The position numbers and the translations under genes were made by a program. Under the pieces are notes generated by a model, which saw only the letters and a program-made list of their open reading frames with translations, did not search any database and had not been told where the DNA came from. Positions 8,108-16,302 of a stretch of DNA of 43,913 nucleotides are shown here, one piece after another (the stretch's first letter is position 1; each line of letters opens with the position of its first letter). This stretch comes from Bacteroidaceae bacterium (GTDB lineage Bacteria > Bacteroidota > Bacteroidia > Bacteroidales > Bacteroidaceae): assembly GCA_900769765.1 (NCBI GenBank), contig CAAGHW010000093.1, positions 1-43,913 on the forward strand, given 5' to 3'.

Positions 8108-9250
8108 ATGGACTTGGAAAAACTACGTAAAGAAATTGACGAGATAGATTCTCAGATGTGTGACCTTTTCGCACGTCGTATGCAGGTGGTGTCCGGCATA
8201 GGCAAATATAAGAAAGAGAATAACCTGCCTGTTTATCACCCCTCACGCGCACGCGCAGTGTTGCAGAATGTGTCAAAGCGTCTCGGTCCTGAATTCGAAG
8301 GCTACGGACGCACCTTGTACCGTACAATCTTCGACCTCAGCGAGTCGTACGAGACACGTATGCTCTCTGAAGGCGGCGAGTTCTTCAACTACTTCAAGAA
8401 TATAGCATCTGTGCCACCCCAGCCATTCCCAAAACGTGCTTCTGTAGGTTGTGCAGGCTGTGAAGGCTCGTATGCCCATCTTGCATCGGAGCGTCTCTTC
8501 GACCTCCCCGAAATCATGTACATGAGCAACTTCGAGGGTGTCTTCAAGGCAGTAAACAGCGGTCTTTGCGAGTTCGGCGTTCTCCCAATCGAGAACTCAC
8601 TCGCGGGTTCAGTAAATGCCATTTACGATTTGCTTTCGGAATATAATGTAAGCATCGTACGTTCAGTGCGTCTGAAGGTTGACCACGCCATCCTTGCGCT
8701 CCCTGGAACAAAACTTGAGGATATCCGTGAGATATATTCACACCAGCAGGCAATAAATCAGTGCTCTGAGTTCCTCTCTTCTTTGAAGAATGTTCGTGTA
8801 ATCGCGTGTGAGAACACTGCAGAAGCTGCGCGTATGGTAGCGCAGAGCGGTGACCCCACAAAGGCTTCGCTCTCTTCTCGCCTGTGTGCTGAACTCTATC
8901 AGTTGCAGGTGCTTAAATCGGCTATCCAGAACCGCGACAACAACTACACTCGCTTCATCTGTATAGCAAAAGAGCCTAAAATATATTCGGGTGCCGACCG
9001 CACAAGTATAATGATAAACATACCTAACCGTCCGGGAACACTCTTCCGCATCATGTCGCGCTTCAATGCAACAGGTGTAAACCTTGTGAAGCTCGAGAGC
9101 CGTCAGATACCCGAACGTGAATTTGAATACCGTTTCTACTTCGATATTGAGGCATCTGTCTATAGCGAAGAGTTCCTATCACTGATGTGCGAGTTGCATG
9201 AGTGTGGGGAGCAGTTTAGGTATTTTGGTACGTATGCCGAAATAATATAG
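8108..9250 (+). CDS. pheA: Bifunctional chorismate mutase/prephenate dehydratase (P-protein)
   Basis: It makes prephenate from chorismate and dehydrates it to phenylpyruvate. The 380 residues are arranged as an AroQ-type helical chorismate mutase (1-85), a prephenate dehydratase domain (about 111-287) with SLAGSVNAIYDLL and the catalytic NNYTRF (278-283), and an ACT domain (about 297-375). The ACT domain has the GTLFRIMSRF segment (310-319) and ESRQ (330-333). In typical Phe-inhibited enzymes the latter is ESRP, so one feedback-motif residue is changed. Since tyrA here lacks a mutase domain, this protein is the likely mutase for both branches. It is the last gene of the operon, and no clear terminator follows. 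Confidence 0.95.
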   Translation: MDLEKLRKEIDEIDSQMCDLFARRMQVVSGIGKYKKENNLPVYHPSRARAVLQNVSKRLGPEFEGYGRTLYRTIFDLSESYETRMLSEGGEFFNYFKNIASVPPQPFPKRASVGCAGCEGSYAHLASERLFDLPEIMYMSNFEGVFKAVNSGLCEFGVLPIENSLAGSVNAIYDLLSEYNVSIVRSVRLKVDHAILALPGTKLEDIREIYSHQQAINQCSEFLSSLKNVRVIACENTAEAARMVAQSGDPTKASLSSRLCAELYQLQVLKSAIQNRDNNYTRFICIAKEPKIYSGADRTSIMINIPNRPGTLFRIMSRFNATGVNLVKLESRQIPEREFEYRFYFDIEASVYSEEFLSLMCELHECGEQFRYFGTYAEII

Positions 9251-9286
9251 TGGAATTGTTTAAAAGCGCGATAGCTGTGTTGTTAT

Positions 9287-9339
9287 GGCTGTTGTATAAT
9301 CCTCATTTACTTCAAGTAAACTCCGGTTCTCCAACAGCC
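9287..9339. other. Nested inverted repeats between pheA and the TonB-like genes
   Basis: Outer arms GGCTGTTG (9287-9294) and CAACAGCC (9332-9339) are perfect complements. Inside them, TTTACTT (9306-9312) pairs with AAGTAAA (9314-9320). No T-tract follows. It could be a weak terminator, an mRNA structure or an operator. Confidence 0.5.
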
Positions 9340-9408
9340 ACACGTCTTGCTCTCACACTTTTATTCCAATCCAGTTGCTATTAAATCTGGTGATAACTGC
9401 GTTACGCT

Positions 9409-9416
9409 TAGTTTTG
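9409..9416 (+). promoter_or_regulatory. Possible -7 element before the first TonB-like gene
   Basis: TAGTTTTG matches TAnnTTTG but sits only 12 bases before the ATG at 9429, which would leave a leader of about 6 bases. There is no convincing -33 box. Confidence 0.25.
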
Positions 9417-9428
9417 TAATATGATGAT

Positions 9429-9902
9429 ATGAGAAAGTTTTGTTTATTTTTAGGGTTGTTGTTGCTGACTTTTAATACTTATGCACAAGTCTTGTCAGAG
9501 CAGGAGGAATCGCAAAATGTAAAGAAGATTGCAGATTTTATAGAAATTATAGACAAAAAGCCGGTCAAGCATAACGGTAAACTTGTTTATGATTATCGCG
9601 TAGTTGACAAAAAACCTGAATTCCCTGGTGGCGAGGAGGCTTTGGAGATGTTTTTGAAAGATAACCTCAAATATCCGGCAAAATCAAAATTTATGTATTC
9701 TCAGGGTGTGGTTAAGGTAGGTTTTTTTGTTAAAAAAGATGGTGTAATTACAGATGTGGAGATTGTAAGGGGGGTACATGATGAAGAACTGAATAAAGAA
9801 GCTGTAAGATTAGTTAATGATATGCCTAAATGGATTCCCGGCAAGAAGGGACGTAAGAAAGTGAATGTTTACTATATCTTACCGGTGTCATTCAAGTTGT
9901 AA
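9429..9902 (+). CDS. Secreted/anchored TonB C-terminal domain protein
   Basis: The 157 residues have an N-terminal hydrophobic segment (about 3-20, ending in TYAQ) and a TonB C-terminal domain (about 65-157) with the family landmarks PEFPGGEEAL, NLKYPAK, GVVKVGFFV, then PKWIPGKK and VYYILPVSF. Energy-transducing TonB needs a long Pro-rich linker to reach the outer membrane; here only about 45 residues lie between the hydrophobic segment and the domain. If the signal is cleaved, as the A-Q end suggests, the protein is free in the periplasm. It is followed 137 bases later by a paralogue, so the two probably arose by duplication. Function beyond a TonB-like fold is not known. Confidence 0.8.
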   Translation: MRKFCLFLGLLLLTFNTYAQVLSEQEESQNVKKIADFIEIIDKKPVKHNGKLVYDYRVVDKKPEFPGGEEALEMFLKDNLKYPAKSKFMYSQGVVKVGFFVKKDGVITDVEIVRGVHDEELNKEAVRLVNDMPKWIPGKKGRKKVNVYYILPVSFKL

Positions 9903-10039
9903 CTGTCGGATTTTAACATAAATCTGATATACGGAATAGCGAAGATTCTTACATTTTCTGTTTCATAGAGATAAATCTTGAGAGAGGTTGCCGAATAGTA
10001 AATCTAAGTTGGGGTATATGGTAATAAAAGGATGATAAT

Positions 10040-10468
10040 ATGAAAAAAATGTCTTTATTGTTCGGGTTATTGTTTTTTGCGTTAAATATACAGGCGCAGA
10101 TTGCTGTGGAAAATGGTAATGCAACCGATTGTGCAACAACAGAACCGGTGTATGATTTTCAAAAGGTTGATAAACAACCGAAATTCCCTGGCGGAATGAC
10201 CTCATTGCAGAGTTATATAAATCGGAGTCTTAAATATCCACAAGTGTCTCGTGAAAACAACTCGCAAGGTCGTGTGATAGTACGTTTTATTATAAACAGT
10301 AACGGAACTGTCACAAGCCCACAAGTTGTCAGAAGCTCCGGCGATTTCTATCTTGATATGGAGGCTGTTCGTGTTATAGAGTCTATGCCAAAGTGGAAAC
10401 CGGGTAAGCACAAAGGAAAACTTGTACGCGTATTCTTTACCTTGCCGATTGTTTTTAAATTGCAATAG
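10040..10468 (+). CDS. Second TonB C-terminal domain protein (paralogue)
   Basis: The 142 residues have a signal-like segment (MSLLFGLLFFALNIQAQ) and a TonB C-terminal domain starting near residue 45: VDKQPKFPGGMTSL, SLKYPQVS, GRVIVRFIINSNG, MPKWKPGKH and FFTLPIVFKLQ. It aligns along its whole length with the gene at 9429-9902, including the phrase 'VYDF/YxxVDKxPxFPGG'. As in that gene, the spacer between membrane signal and domain is too short for a classical TonB. It ends 26 bases before aroQ and is probably read into it. Confidence 0.8.
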   Translation: MKKMSLLFGLLFFALNIQAQIAVENGNATDCATTEPVYDFQKVDKQPKFPGGMTSLQSYINRSLKYPQVSRENNSQGRVIVRFIINSNGTVTSPQVVRSSGDFYLDMEAVRVIESMPKWKPGKHKGKLVRVFFTLPIVFKLQ

Positions 10469-10494
10469 TCAAATTACTATTATAATATTAGTAT

Positions 10495-10923
10495 ATGAAA
10501 AAGATATTGGTGATAAATGGCCCCAACCTTAATATGTTGGGCTTACGTGAACCGGCTCTTTATGGTGCGCAGAACTTCGAGGCGCTGCAGGCTTTCATAC
10601 GTTCGTCTGCCGAGGCTCTCGGGCTTGATGTGGAGTTGTTCCAGTCGAATCATGAGGGCGCGATTGTAGATAAGATACAGGCTGCATACGGCGTGTTTGA
10701 CGGCATATTGATTAATCCTGCCGCATACACACATACAAGTGTGGCAATACTTGATGCTCTCAAGGCGGTGGCTCTGCCAACGGCAGAGGTGCATCTTACT
10801 GATATTTCCACACGCGAGGATTTCCGCAAATTCTCCTTTGTGTCGCTCTACGCCCAGAAGACCATATGCGGCAAGGGCTTCGACGGTTATAAAGAGGGAT
10901 TGGAGTATTTGGCAGAATTGTAA
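10495..10923 (+). CDS. aroQ: Type II 3-dehydroquinate dehydratase
   Basis: It dehydrates 3-dehydroquinate to 3-dehydroshikimate, step three of the shikimate pathway. The 142 residues are the normal length for the dodecameric type II enzyme. GPNLNMLGLREPALYG (9-24) includes the catalytic Tyr23. NHEGAIVD, NPAAYTHTSVA (with the active-site Asn and His) and EVHLTDIS follow in the family order. It stands apart from the main aro operon, behind the two TonB-like genes, and is only 2 bases from the carrier gene downstream, so the two are translated together. Confidence 0.95.
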   Translation: MKKILVINGPNLNMLGLREPALYGAQNFEALQAFIRSSAEALGLDVELFQSNHEGAIVDKIQAAYGVFDGILINPAAYTHTSVAILDALKAVALPTAEVHLTDISTREDFRKFSFVSLYAQKTICGKGFDGYKEGLEYLAEL

Positions 10924-10925
10924 GA

Positions 10926-11891
10926 ATGAACGCAAGATTCCATCAGTTCCTGCGCGACTGGTCACTGCCCATTGCTATGGGTGGCGGCGTGATGATGTAT
11001 CTGCTTTATGTCAATATCCCGCTGTTTGACAGTACGCATACTGTGGCTGCCGACATTATATCCGTTGTACAGCCAGGACTCATCTTCGCTATGCTTTTTG
11101 TCACCTTCTGCAAGGTGCGTGCAAAGGAGTTGAAGCCTGCCAAATGGCATCTGTGGCTGTTGCTGTTCCAGATGCTGTCGTTCATTGTGCTTTCGTTGTC
11201 GATAGCTCTGTTCAAGGATATGGCTCTTGTGACAAAGGTGTTGCTAGAGTCGGCGATGATGTGTCTTTTATGCCCCACGGCAACAGCCGCGGCTGTTATC
11301 ACAGCCAAACTCGGCGGTAATTCGGCATCGCTTATCTCGTACACAATGCAGATAAATATAGCAGTGGCACTTATAGCACCACTGTTTCTCACCTTCTCGC
11401 ATCCGGTAGAGGGAATGTCGCTCGCGTCGTCGTTCATGCTTATTATGGCAAAGGTGTTCCCGCTGTTGCTCTGTCCGCTTATATGTGCTGAACTGCTGCG
11501 TAAATTCCTGCCGGGAGCGCATAAGCTGCTCGTCACCAAGTGGCGTAACCTTCCGTTCTATTTGTGGCTTGTGGCGTTGTCGCTTGCCATTGCAATGACA
11601 TCGCGTGCCATTGCACACAGCAACCTCTCTATAGGTGTTATGGCAGGTATTGCCGCTGTGTCGTTAGTGTGCTGTCTGGTGCAGTTTGCCTTTGGGCGTT
11701 ACATCGGTGCGTGTAACGGCGAAATTATAACGGGCGGACAGTCGCTCGGGCAAAAGAATACAGTCTTTGCCATCTGGTTTGCATATACCTTTCTCACTCC
11801 TGTCACTGCCATTGCCGGCGGTTTCTATTCGCTGTGGCATAATTTGGTGAATACATGGCAACTATACAGGTATAACCACAGAAGAAAATAA
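10926..11891 (+). CDS. Bile acid:sodium symporter (BASS)-like membrane carrier
   Basis: This 321-residue integral membrane protein has eight or nine hydrophobic segments by eye (first about 14-31, next about 40-62 and 72-94). Features of the SBF/BASS family include the short polar stretch CPTATAAAVITAKLGGN (about 115-131) in a crossing region and a C-terminal GGQSLGQKNTVFAIWFAY (about 266-283). The substrate is not predictable from this; family members move bile acids, pyruvate, pantothenate or other organic anions with sodium. The near-overlap with aroQ suggests that it may handle a shikimate-pathway metabolite or another aromatic acid, but that is inference. Confidence 0.75.
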   Translation: MNARFHQFLRDWSLPIAMGGGVMMYLLYVNIPLFDSTHTVAADIISVVQPGLIFAMLFVTFCKVRAKELKPAKWHLWLLLFQMLSFIVLSLSIALFKDMALVTKVLLESAMMCLLCPTATAAAVITAKLGGNSASLISYTMQINIAVALIAPLFLTFSHPVEGMSLASSFMLIMAKVFPLLLCPLICAELLRKFLPGAHKLLVTKWRNLPFYLWLVALSLAIAMTSRAIAHSNLSIGVMAGIAAVSLVCCLVQFAFGRYIGACNGEIITGGQSLGQKNTVFAIWFAYTFLTPVTAIAGGFYSLWHNLVNTWQLYRYNHRRK

Positions 11892-11901
11892 AAGACATAC
11901 T

Positions 11902-12651
11902 ATGAAGGGCAAAATTCTTACTATAATATGTTTATTTGGATTTATTGCTGCCAATGCGCAGGTTGATTCTCTGGCTGTATCCAATGTGGTGAAATCTGGT
12001 GCTGAAATCACTCTGCCGGCAATGACAAAGAAACGTATCAATCTCAGCTATGCCCATCACTCTTTCTGTATCTCCTTGCCGATAGCTACGGTGGGCTTGG
12101 CGCTTATTCCGGCAGACAAATACATTGCCGACGGTGTGCAGAAAAAGCTTCCTGGTTTTGAGGCAAAGTTCGATGATTATCTGCAATATACTCCTTGGGC
12201 AGCCCATGCAGTTATGGGGCTTTGTGGCGTAAAAGGTGTGAGTAAGAATCGTTGGCAGGTTCTTACAGCAGATGCCCTTGCCGCTGTAATGATGGCTACT
12301 ATGGTGAATGGCTTGAAATACAGTATAAACAGAACACGCCCTGACGGCGGTAACGCAAGTTTTCCGTCGGGGCATACGGCAACGGCATTCGCCGGCGCAA
12401 CGCTGTTGGCACATGAATATGGCAGCCGCAGCGTGTGGATTCCCATTGCGGGCTATACAGTGGCTACAGCATCCGGTGTAATGCGTATTCTTAATAACCG
12501 TCACTATGTGAGTGATGTGGTTGTAGGCGCAGCCGTGGGCATCCTGAGTGCTGAACTTGCATATTGGGCTACCGATGCCATATTCAACGACCGCAAACTG
12601 CAAAAATCCCACCGCAAAACAATGCGCAACAATATAGTTAAGAACTATTGA
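11902..12651 (+). CDS. PAP2-family membrane-associated phosphatase
   Basis: The 249 residues have a signal peptide (cut near ANAQ, residue 20) and a complete PAP2 phosphatase signature: KX6RP from Lys139 to Arg-Pro 146-147, PSGH at 155-158, and R-X5-H-X3-D at Arg195, His201 and Asp205. The hydrophobic segments around 122-138, 160-171 and 205-222 fit a membrane-embedded or periplasmic enzyme. Likely substrates are lipid phosphates such as undecaprenyl pyrophosphate, phosphatidic acid or lipid A phosphates. It follows the BASS-like gene by 10 bases and is closed by the bidirectional terminator at 12665-12703. Confidence 0.88.
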   Translation: MKGKILTIICLFGFIAANAQVDSLAVSNVVKSGAEITLPAMTKKRINLSYAHHSFCISLPIATVGLALIPADKYIADGVQKKLPGFEAKFDDYLQYTPWAAHAVMGLCGVKGVSKNRWQVLTADALAAVMMATMVNGLKYSINRTRPDGGNASFPSGHTATAFAGATLLAHEYGSRSVWIPIAGYTVATASGVMRILNNRHYVSDVVVGAAVGILSAELAYWATDAIFNDRKLQKSHRKTMRNNIVKNY

Positions 12652-12664
12652 TTGTATTTATAAA

Positions 12665-12703
12665 CAAAAAGATGTCGGTTCATTTTGAACCGACATCTTT
12701 TTG
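12665..12703. terminator. Bidirectional terminator between the PAP2 and GH84 genes
   Basis: An 18-bp perfect stem (12665-12682 with 12686-12703) has a 3-base loop, with A-runs on the left and T-runs on the right. It serves the plus-strand PAP2 gene and the minus-strand GH84 gene, which converge here. Confidence 0.9.
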
Positions 12704-12712
12704 TTTGTTTTT

Positions 12713-14929
12713 TTATCTTCTTATGAAGGTGAAACTCTTGAAATAAACTTTCTGCTCTTCGCCGCTCTTGTTGGTGATGCGTAGCTTTGTTGCTGTCATG
12801 CCACCAAGTTCGTTACCGGTGTGGATAACGGGGTCATCATCGCGGTAGTGCAGCAAGCCAACCTCTTTCCATGCACCATTTACAAACAACTCAAGACGGA
12901 AGTGTTTTGCAACACCGTTGACACCAAAGTTGAAATCCATGCCTTGGAATGTGATAGGTGTCTCACTCTCAATCATGAGCTCGCCGTCTGCCTGCCAGTT
13001 GATTACTTCGAGTGCCGATGCAATCTCCACTCTGTCACCGTTGAGCTTGACAGGAAGCAATGCAAGCTGTTTTACGGATGATGTCAATTTGTATGGGTTG
13101 TACTCTGCAGTTGTATTAAGGTCTGTACCTTTCTTTTCGTTGTACTTTTCGGTAGCCATTGTGAACAGTTTGTTCAATGTAGGCAACATGACCTTTGTAC
13201 CCAACTTTGTACCAATCTGGTATGGGTGACGCATTGCTTTGTTGTTCTCGAGGTCGAACATCTGCTTCTGCAATGAACGTGCCTGCTTGTACAGGTTCTC
13301 GAATGTCACGAGCTTGCTTGTTGTGTTGCTGCCGTCTGACAACATACGCATAAGGCATACCGCGCCACCGTATGCAGCAAGGTTCTTGCCCTGTATGAGC
13401 CATGGACGCAACTCGTGCAACAGCTGTGGGTTGCTGTTGTCATTGAGCAGAATGTCGCAGGCCAAGCCAAGGTCGTAGCATGTTGTGTTGAGCATACCTA
13501 TTGCGAAGAAGTCTCCGCCAAGTGCTGCCTCTACAATGTCCTTGAGCTCCTCGCCCTCTTCTCTGCGGAATCCGTGTCCGTTAGGGCCAAGGTCTTTGTT
13601 GTACAATGCGAATGTGCGCAATGCCTCGTGGTTGCTTGGCAAGATGCTCTTTATACTCTTTTCCCAATTGCTCTTGTAGTCGTATGCCTCCATGTTCCAG
13701 CAGTAGTCTGCAATACCATAGAGCGATATTTTTGATGTCTCGGCATACTCCATAGGGTTGCTTACGAAGCCCGATACATCCGTTGCGATGTCAAGGCCGT
13801 TGCCGTATGCAGGTCCCATAAGAATGTGGTCGCGTACGAAGTCATTCACAGGGAAGTTCAACCAGATGTAACCCTTGCGCTCTATGCGTTCGTTTATCCA
13901 TTCCATAGTAGGCTTGTCAATGCAGGCTACAACAGAGTTACCGGTCCACATGACTTCAATGCCTTTGTTCAGGTTACTTCCGAGTGTGCGTAGGTAACCG
14001 CCCTGCTCGTTGGCCCAGCCTTTGTTGTATTCGGTGGGGCAAAGGATAAGAGGAGCAACATCTTTCTTTACCTGTACGAAGTTGTCGTCGATGTAGTTGA
14101 GTAGGGCAGCCTGCTTGTCTGCCTTTGCGCCCTCACCCCAGATGTCATCGAAGAATACTGCGAATGAACGTACACCAAGCTGGTACATTACCTCGAGCTT
14201 TGCCATAAGGTAATCTCTGTCTTCGTCGTTCCACTTGATGTCAACACCAGGGTGTATAGCCCAATAGAAGTTTACACTGTTCTTCTTTGCAACCTCAACA
14301 AGCTCTGCAATGCGGTTAGCCTCAACCTCGGGATATGGCTCGCGCCATTTGTCGCGGTGCCAGGGGTCATCCTTAGGACCGTAGATATATACGTTCATCT
14401 TGTTGCGGCCATAGAACTCGAGCTGGCTCTTGCGTGCCTCGTGGCTCCATGGTGTACCGTAGAAACCCTCTACTGTACCACGGAAAGGAACATCGGGCCA
14501 GTCTGTGATTGTACAAGCCTCAAGTTTACCCTCTCGCATCATGCCCAAAAGGGTCTGCACGCCGTAGAAAAGACCGCTCTCGTCGTTTCCGGCAATTACA
14601 ACCTCTTTATCGGTGACTTTAAGGTAGTAACCTTCACTTTTTGCGGGTATCAGCTTCTTGTATTTGCTTACCTGCTTGTCGCCGCGAACACCAATTGTTA
14701 CTTTGAAATCGGCCTTCTTTGCAATTTCGGGCGATGCTGTAGCAAGCGCGTCGTAGATGTGTCCGTCAAGGTTCTTCTTGTCGGCACTTATACTCCACTG
14801 TGCAGGAGCATCAAAAATAGCGTCGGTGGTGTTTACCTCTTGCGGTACGGGGTTCACAAGGCTGACCTGTGCGCTTGCACCCAAACCTGCAAAAAGCATC
14901 AAACCTAATGTCAGAATTTTTTTGTTCAT
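12713..14929 (-). CDS. GH84 beta-N-acetylglucosaminidase (O-GlcNAcase-like)
   Basis: The 738-residue secreted enzyme has a signal peptide (cut near GASAQ, residue 21). An N-terminal GH20b-like alpha/beta domain (about 25-145) precedes the catalytic barrel, which starts at FRGTVEGFYGTPWSHEAR (149-166). The catalytic pair is Asp261-Asp262 in VFFDDIWGEG (258-267), matching the two Asp residues of substrate-assisted GH84 enzymes such as the Bacteroides thetaiotaomicron enzyme, which is about the same length. A helical domain and a C-terminal beta domain follow. It removes terminal beta-linked GlcNAc from glycans or glycoproteins, probably in the periplasm. It is the last gene of a three-gene unit, 13 bases after the outer-membrane barrel gene. 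Confidence 0.92.
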   Translation of the reverse strand: MNKKILTLGLMLFAGLGASAQVSLVNPVPQEVNTTDAIFDAPAQWSISADKKNLDGHIYDALATASPEIAKKADFKVTIGVRGDKQVSKYKKLIPAKSEGYYLKVTDKEVVIAGNDESGLFYGVQTLLGMMREGKLEACTITDWPDVPFRGTVEGFYGTPWSHEARKSQLEFYGRNKMNVYIYGPKDDPWHRDKWREPYPEVEANRIAELVEVAKKNSVNFYWAIHPGVDIKWNDEDRDYLMAKLEVMYQLGVRSFAVFFDDIWGEGAKADKQAALLNYIDDNFVQVKKDVAPLILCPTEYNKGWANEQGGYLRTLGSNLNKGIEVMWTGNSVVACIDKPTMEWINERIERKGYIWLNFPVNDFVRDHILMGPAYGNGLDIATDVSGFVSNPMEYAETSKISLYGIADYCWNMEAYDYKSNWEKSIKSILPSNHEALRTFALYNKDLGPNGHGFRREEGEELKDIVEAALGGDFFAIGMLNTTCYDLGLACDILLNDNSNPQLLHELRPWLIQGKNLAAYGGAVCLMRMLSDGSNTTSKLVTFENLYKQARSLQKQMFDLENNKAMRHPYQIGTKLGTKVMLPTLNKLFTMATEKYNEKKGTDLNTTAEYNPYKLTSSVKQLALLPVKLNGDRVEIASALEVINWQADGELMIESETPITFQGMDFNFGVNGVAKHFRLELFVNGAWKEVGLLHYRDDDPVIHTGNELGGMTATKLRITNKSGEEQKVYFKSFTFIRR

Positions 14930-14942
14930 GTCTTATATAGTT

Positions 14943-16286
14943 TTAGAAATTATATTTCAGCATTGCGCATATACGGTGGTTGGTTACTGCGTGTACATCG
15001 CTCATGTTGTATCTGCTATCGACCTTTTTGCCGTAGCCTACGGTTGTCGGGTTGTACTCTATACCAATCTGCATTGCGTTGTGTGTGTAAAGGATGCTCG
15101 GTGCAACACGCCACATGTAGTCCATGTTCTTTTCGCCACGCATGTATATGTCACCTACGATTTCGTTCATGCAGCCGAGGTTCTTTGTGTAGCCGGCAAA
15201 GCAGCAGAATGTCAGATAACCTGTTTTCAACGGCTGTTTGTATGTTGCGTCAACCCATCCACCGATGCTGTTGAGGCTGCTGTATTTCCAGCTGCCGTCT
15301 TCATTCTTCTCGGTAACGGCATAGCCGCTTATCATGCTCATGTGTGCAGCGTTCTGTGCGTATGTTATACGTCCTTTGACGCCCCAATTGCCTTTCTTGT
15401 ATGATGCAAAGATTGTAGGAGTAACGCTTACCATAAGCTCGTCGTTGCTCTTATATGTCTTTGTTGTCTCCTTCTGGCTCGATACATACATTGGTTCGCC
15501 TGTTGTATCGTCAGTTAAATGGTTGCCGTCTTTATCAACAACAGGATTATATATGGTCTCCTTCTCTGTTACAGTGTACTGTGTGCGTGGCTTTAGAGTA
15601 AGCACGTCAACACCGATACCCATCATGAAACCACCTTTCTTGATTATTCCCTGGAAATACATCTCGGGAACAATAGCATTGCGAGCGTAGTTGAACGATG
15701 CTCCGTCGGGGCCGTACGATGTGTATTGGAACTGATAGAGTGCTGTTGCTGTCAGCTTTACATTCTTTGTCTCATAGTCGTAACGCAACTGAGGTGAACG
15801 GCTGAAGGGGGTGAATGGCGCACCTGTCTCAAGCGAGAATACATCGGGCATCATGTCGCCCATAGCTGGGTGCCATGCCTGGCCGACAAGCACTTTGCTG
15901 TGCTCCCAATCCATTTTGGCGTATGCCTGACGTATGCGTAGAACTGTGTTGCTTGTACCAAAACCTGCGAAGTCGGCCTCAATCTTTGCCGATGTCTTTG
16001 AGCCAAGGAAGTTCAAACCGTTTACATTCAAACCCAAACGGGTGGTGATACTCAACAACATGATGTTGTCCTGTGCATTCAGGTCATTACCGTTTGCATC
16101 GGTTTTGATATTCTTTGGCATGTAGTAGAACTGTTCGCTGTTCGATGTCAAGCTTTCGCGTGTGTCGTAACAAGCGTAATTTCTCACAAAACCATAGAAT
16201 TTGAAGCTTGGTTTCTCTTTTTCCTGTGCAAAAGCTCCAATAGCAAACATAGCAAGGAGCGATGCGAATAATAGTGTTCTTTTCAT
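14943..16286 (-). CDS. Outer-membrane beta-barrel (porin-like) protein
   Basis: The 447 residues have a signal peptide (cut near GAFAQ, residue 21) and many alternating amphipathic strands, such as SFKFYGFVRNYACYDTRE (26-43) and ATALYQFQYTS. The chain ends in an aromatic residue (MLKYNF), as typical of outer-membrane barrels. The early segment with RLGLNVNGLNFLGSKTSAKI and KMDWEHSKVLVGQAWHP resembles DcaP/porin-like channels. It lacks a TonB box or plug, so passive diffusion is likely. It lies between the DASS permease (16-base gap) and GH84 (13-base gap), so it may be the outer-membrane route for the permease substrate. Confidence 0.75.
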   Translation of the reverse strand: MKRTLLFASLLAMFAIGAFAQEKEKPSFKFYGFVRNYACYDTRESLTSNSEQFYYMPKNIKTDANGNDLNAQDNIMLLSITTRLGLNVNGLNFLGSKTSAKIEADFAGFGTSNTVLRIRQAYAKMDWEHSKVLVGQAWHPAMGDMMPDVFSLETGAPFTPFSRSPQLRYDYETKNVKLTATALYQFQYTSYGPDGASFNYARNAIVPEMYFQGIIKKGGFMMGIGVDVLTLKPRTQYTVTEKETIYNPVVDKDGNHLTDDTTGEPMYVSSQKETTKTYKSNDELMVSVTPTIFASYKKGNWGVKGRITYAQNAAHMSMISGYAVTEKNEDGSWKYSSLNSIGGWVDATYKQPLKTGYLTFCCFAGYTKNLGCMNEIVGDIYMRGEKNMDYMWRVAPSILYTHNAMQIGIEYNPTTVGYGKKVDSRYNMSDVHAVTNHRICAMLKYNF

Positions 16287-16302
16287 ATTTTGTCTTGATT
16301 TA

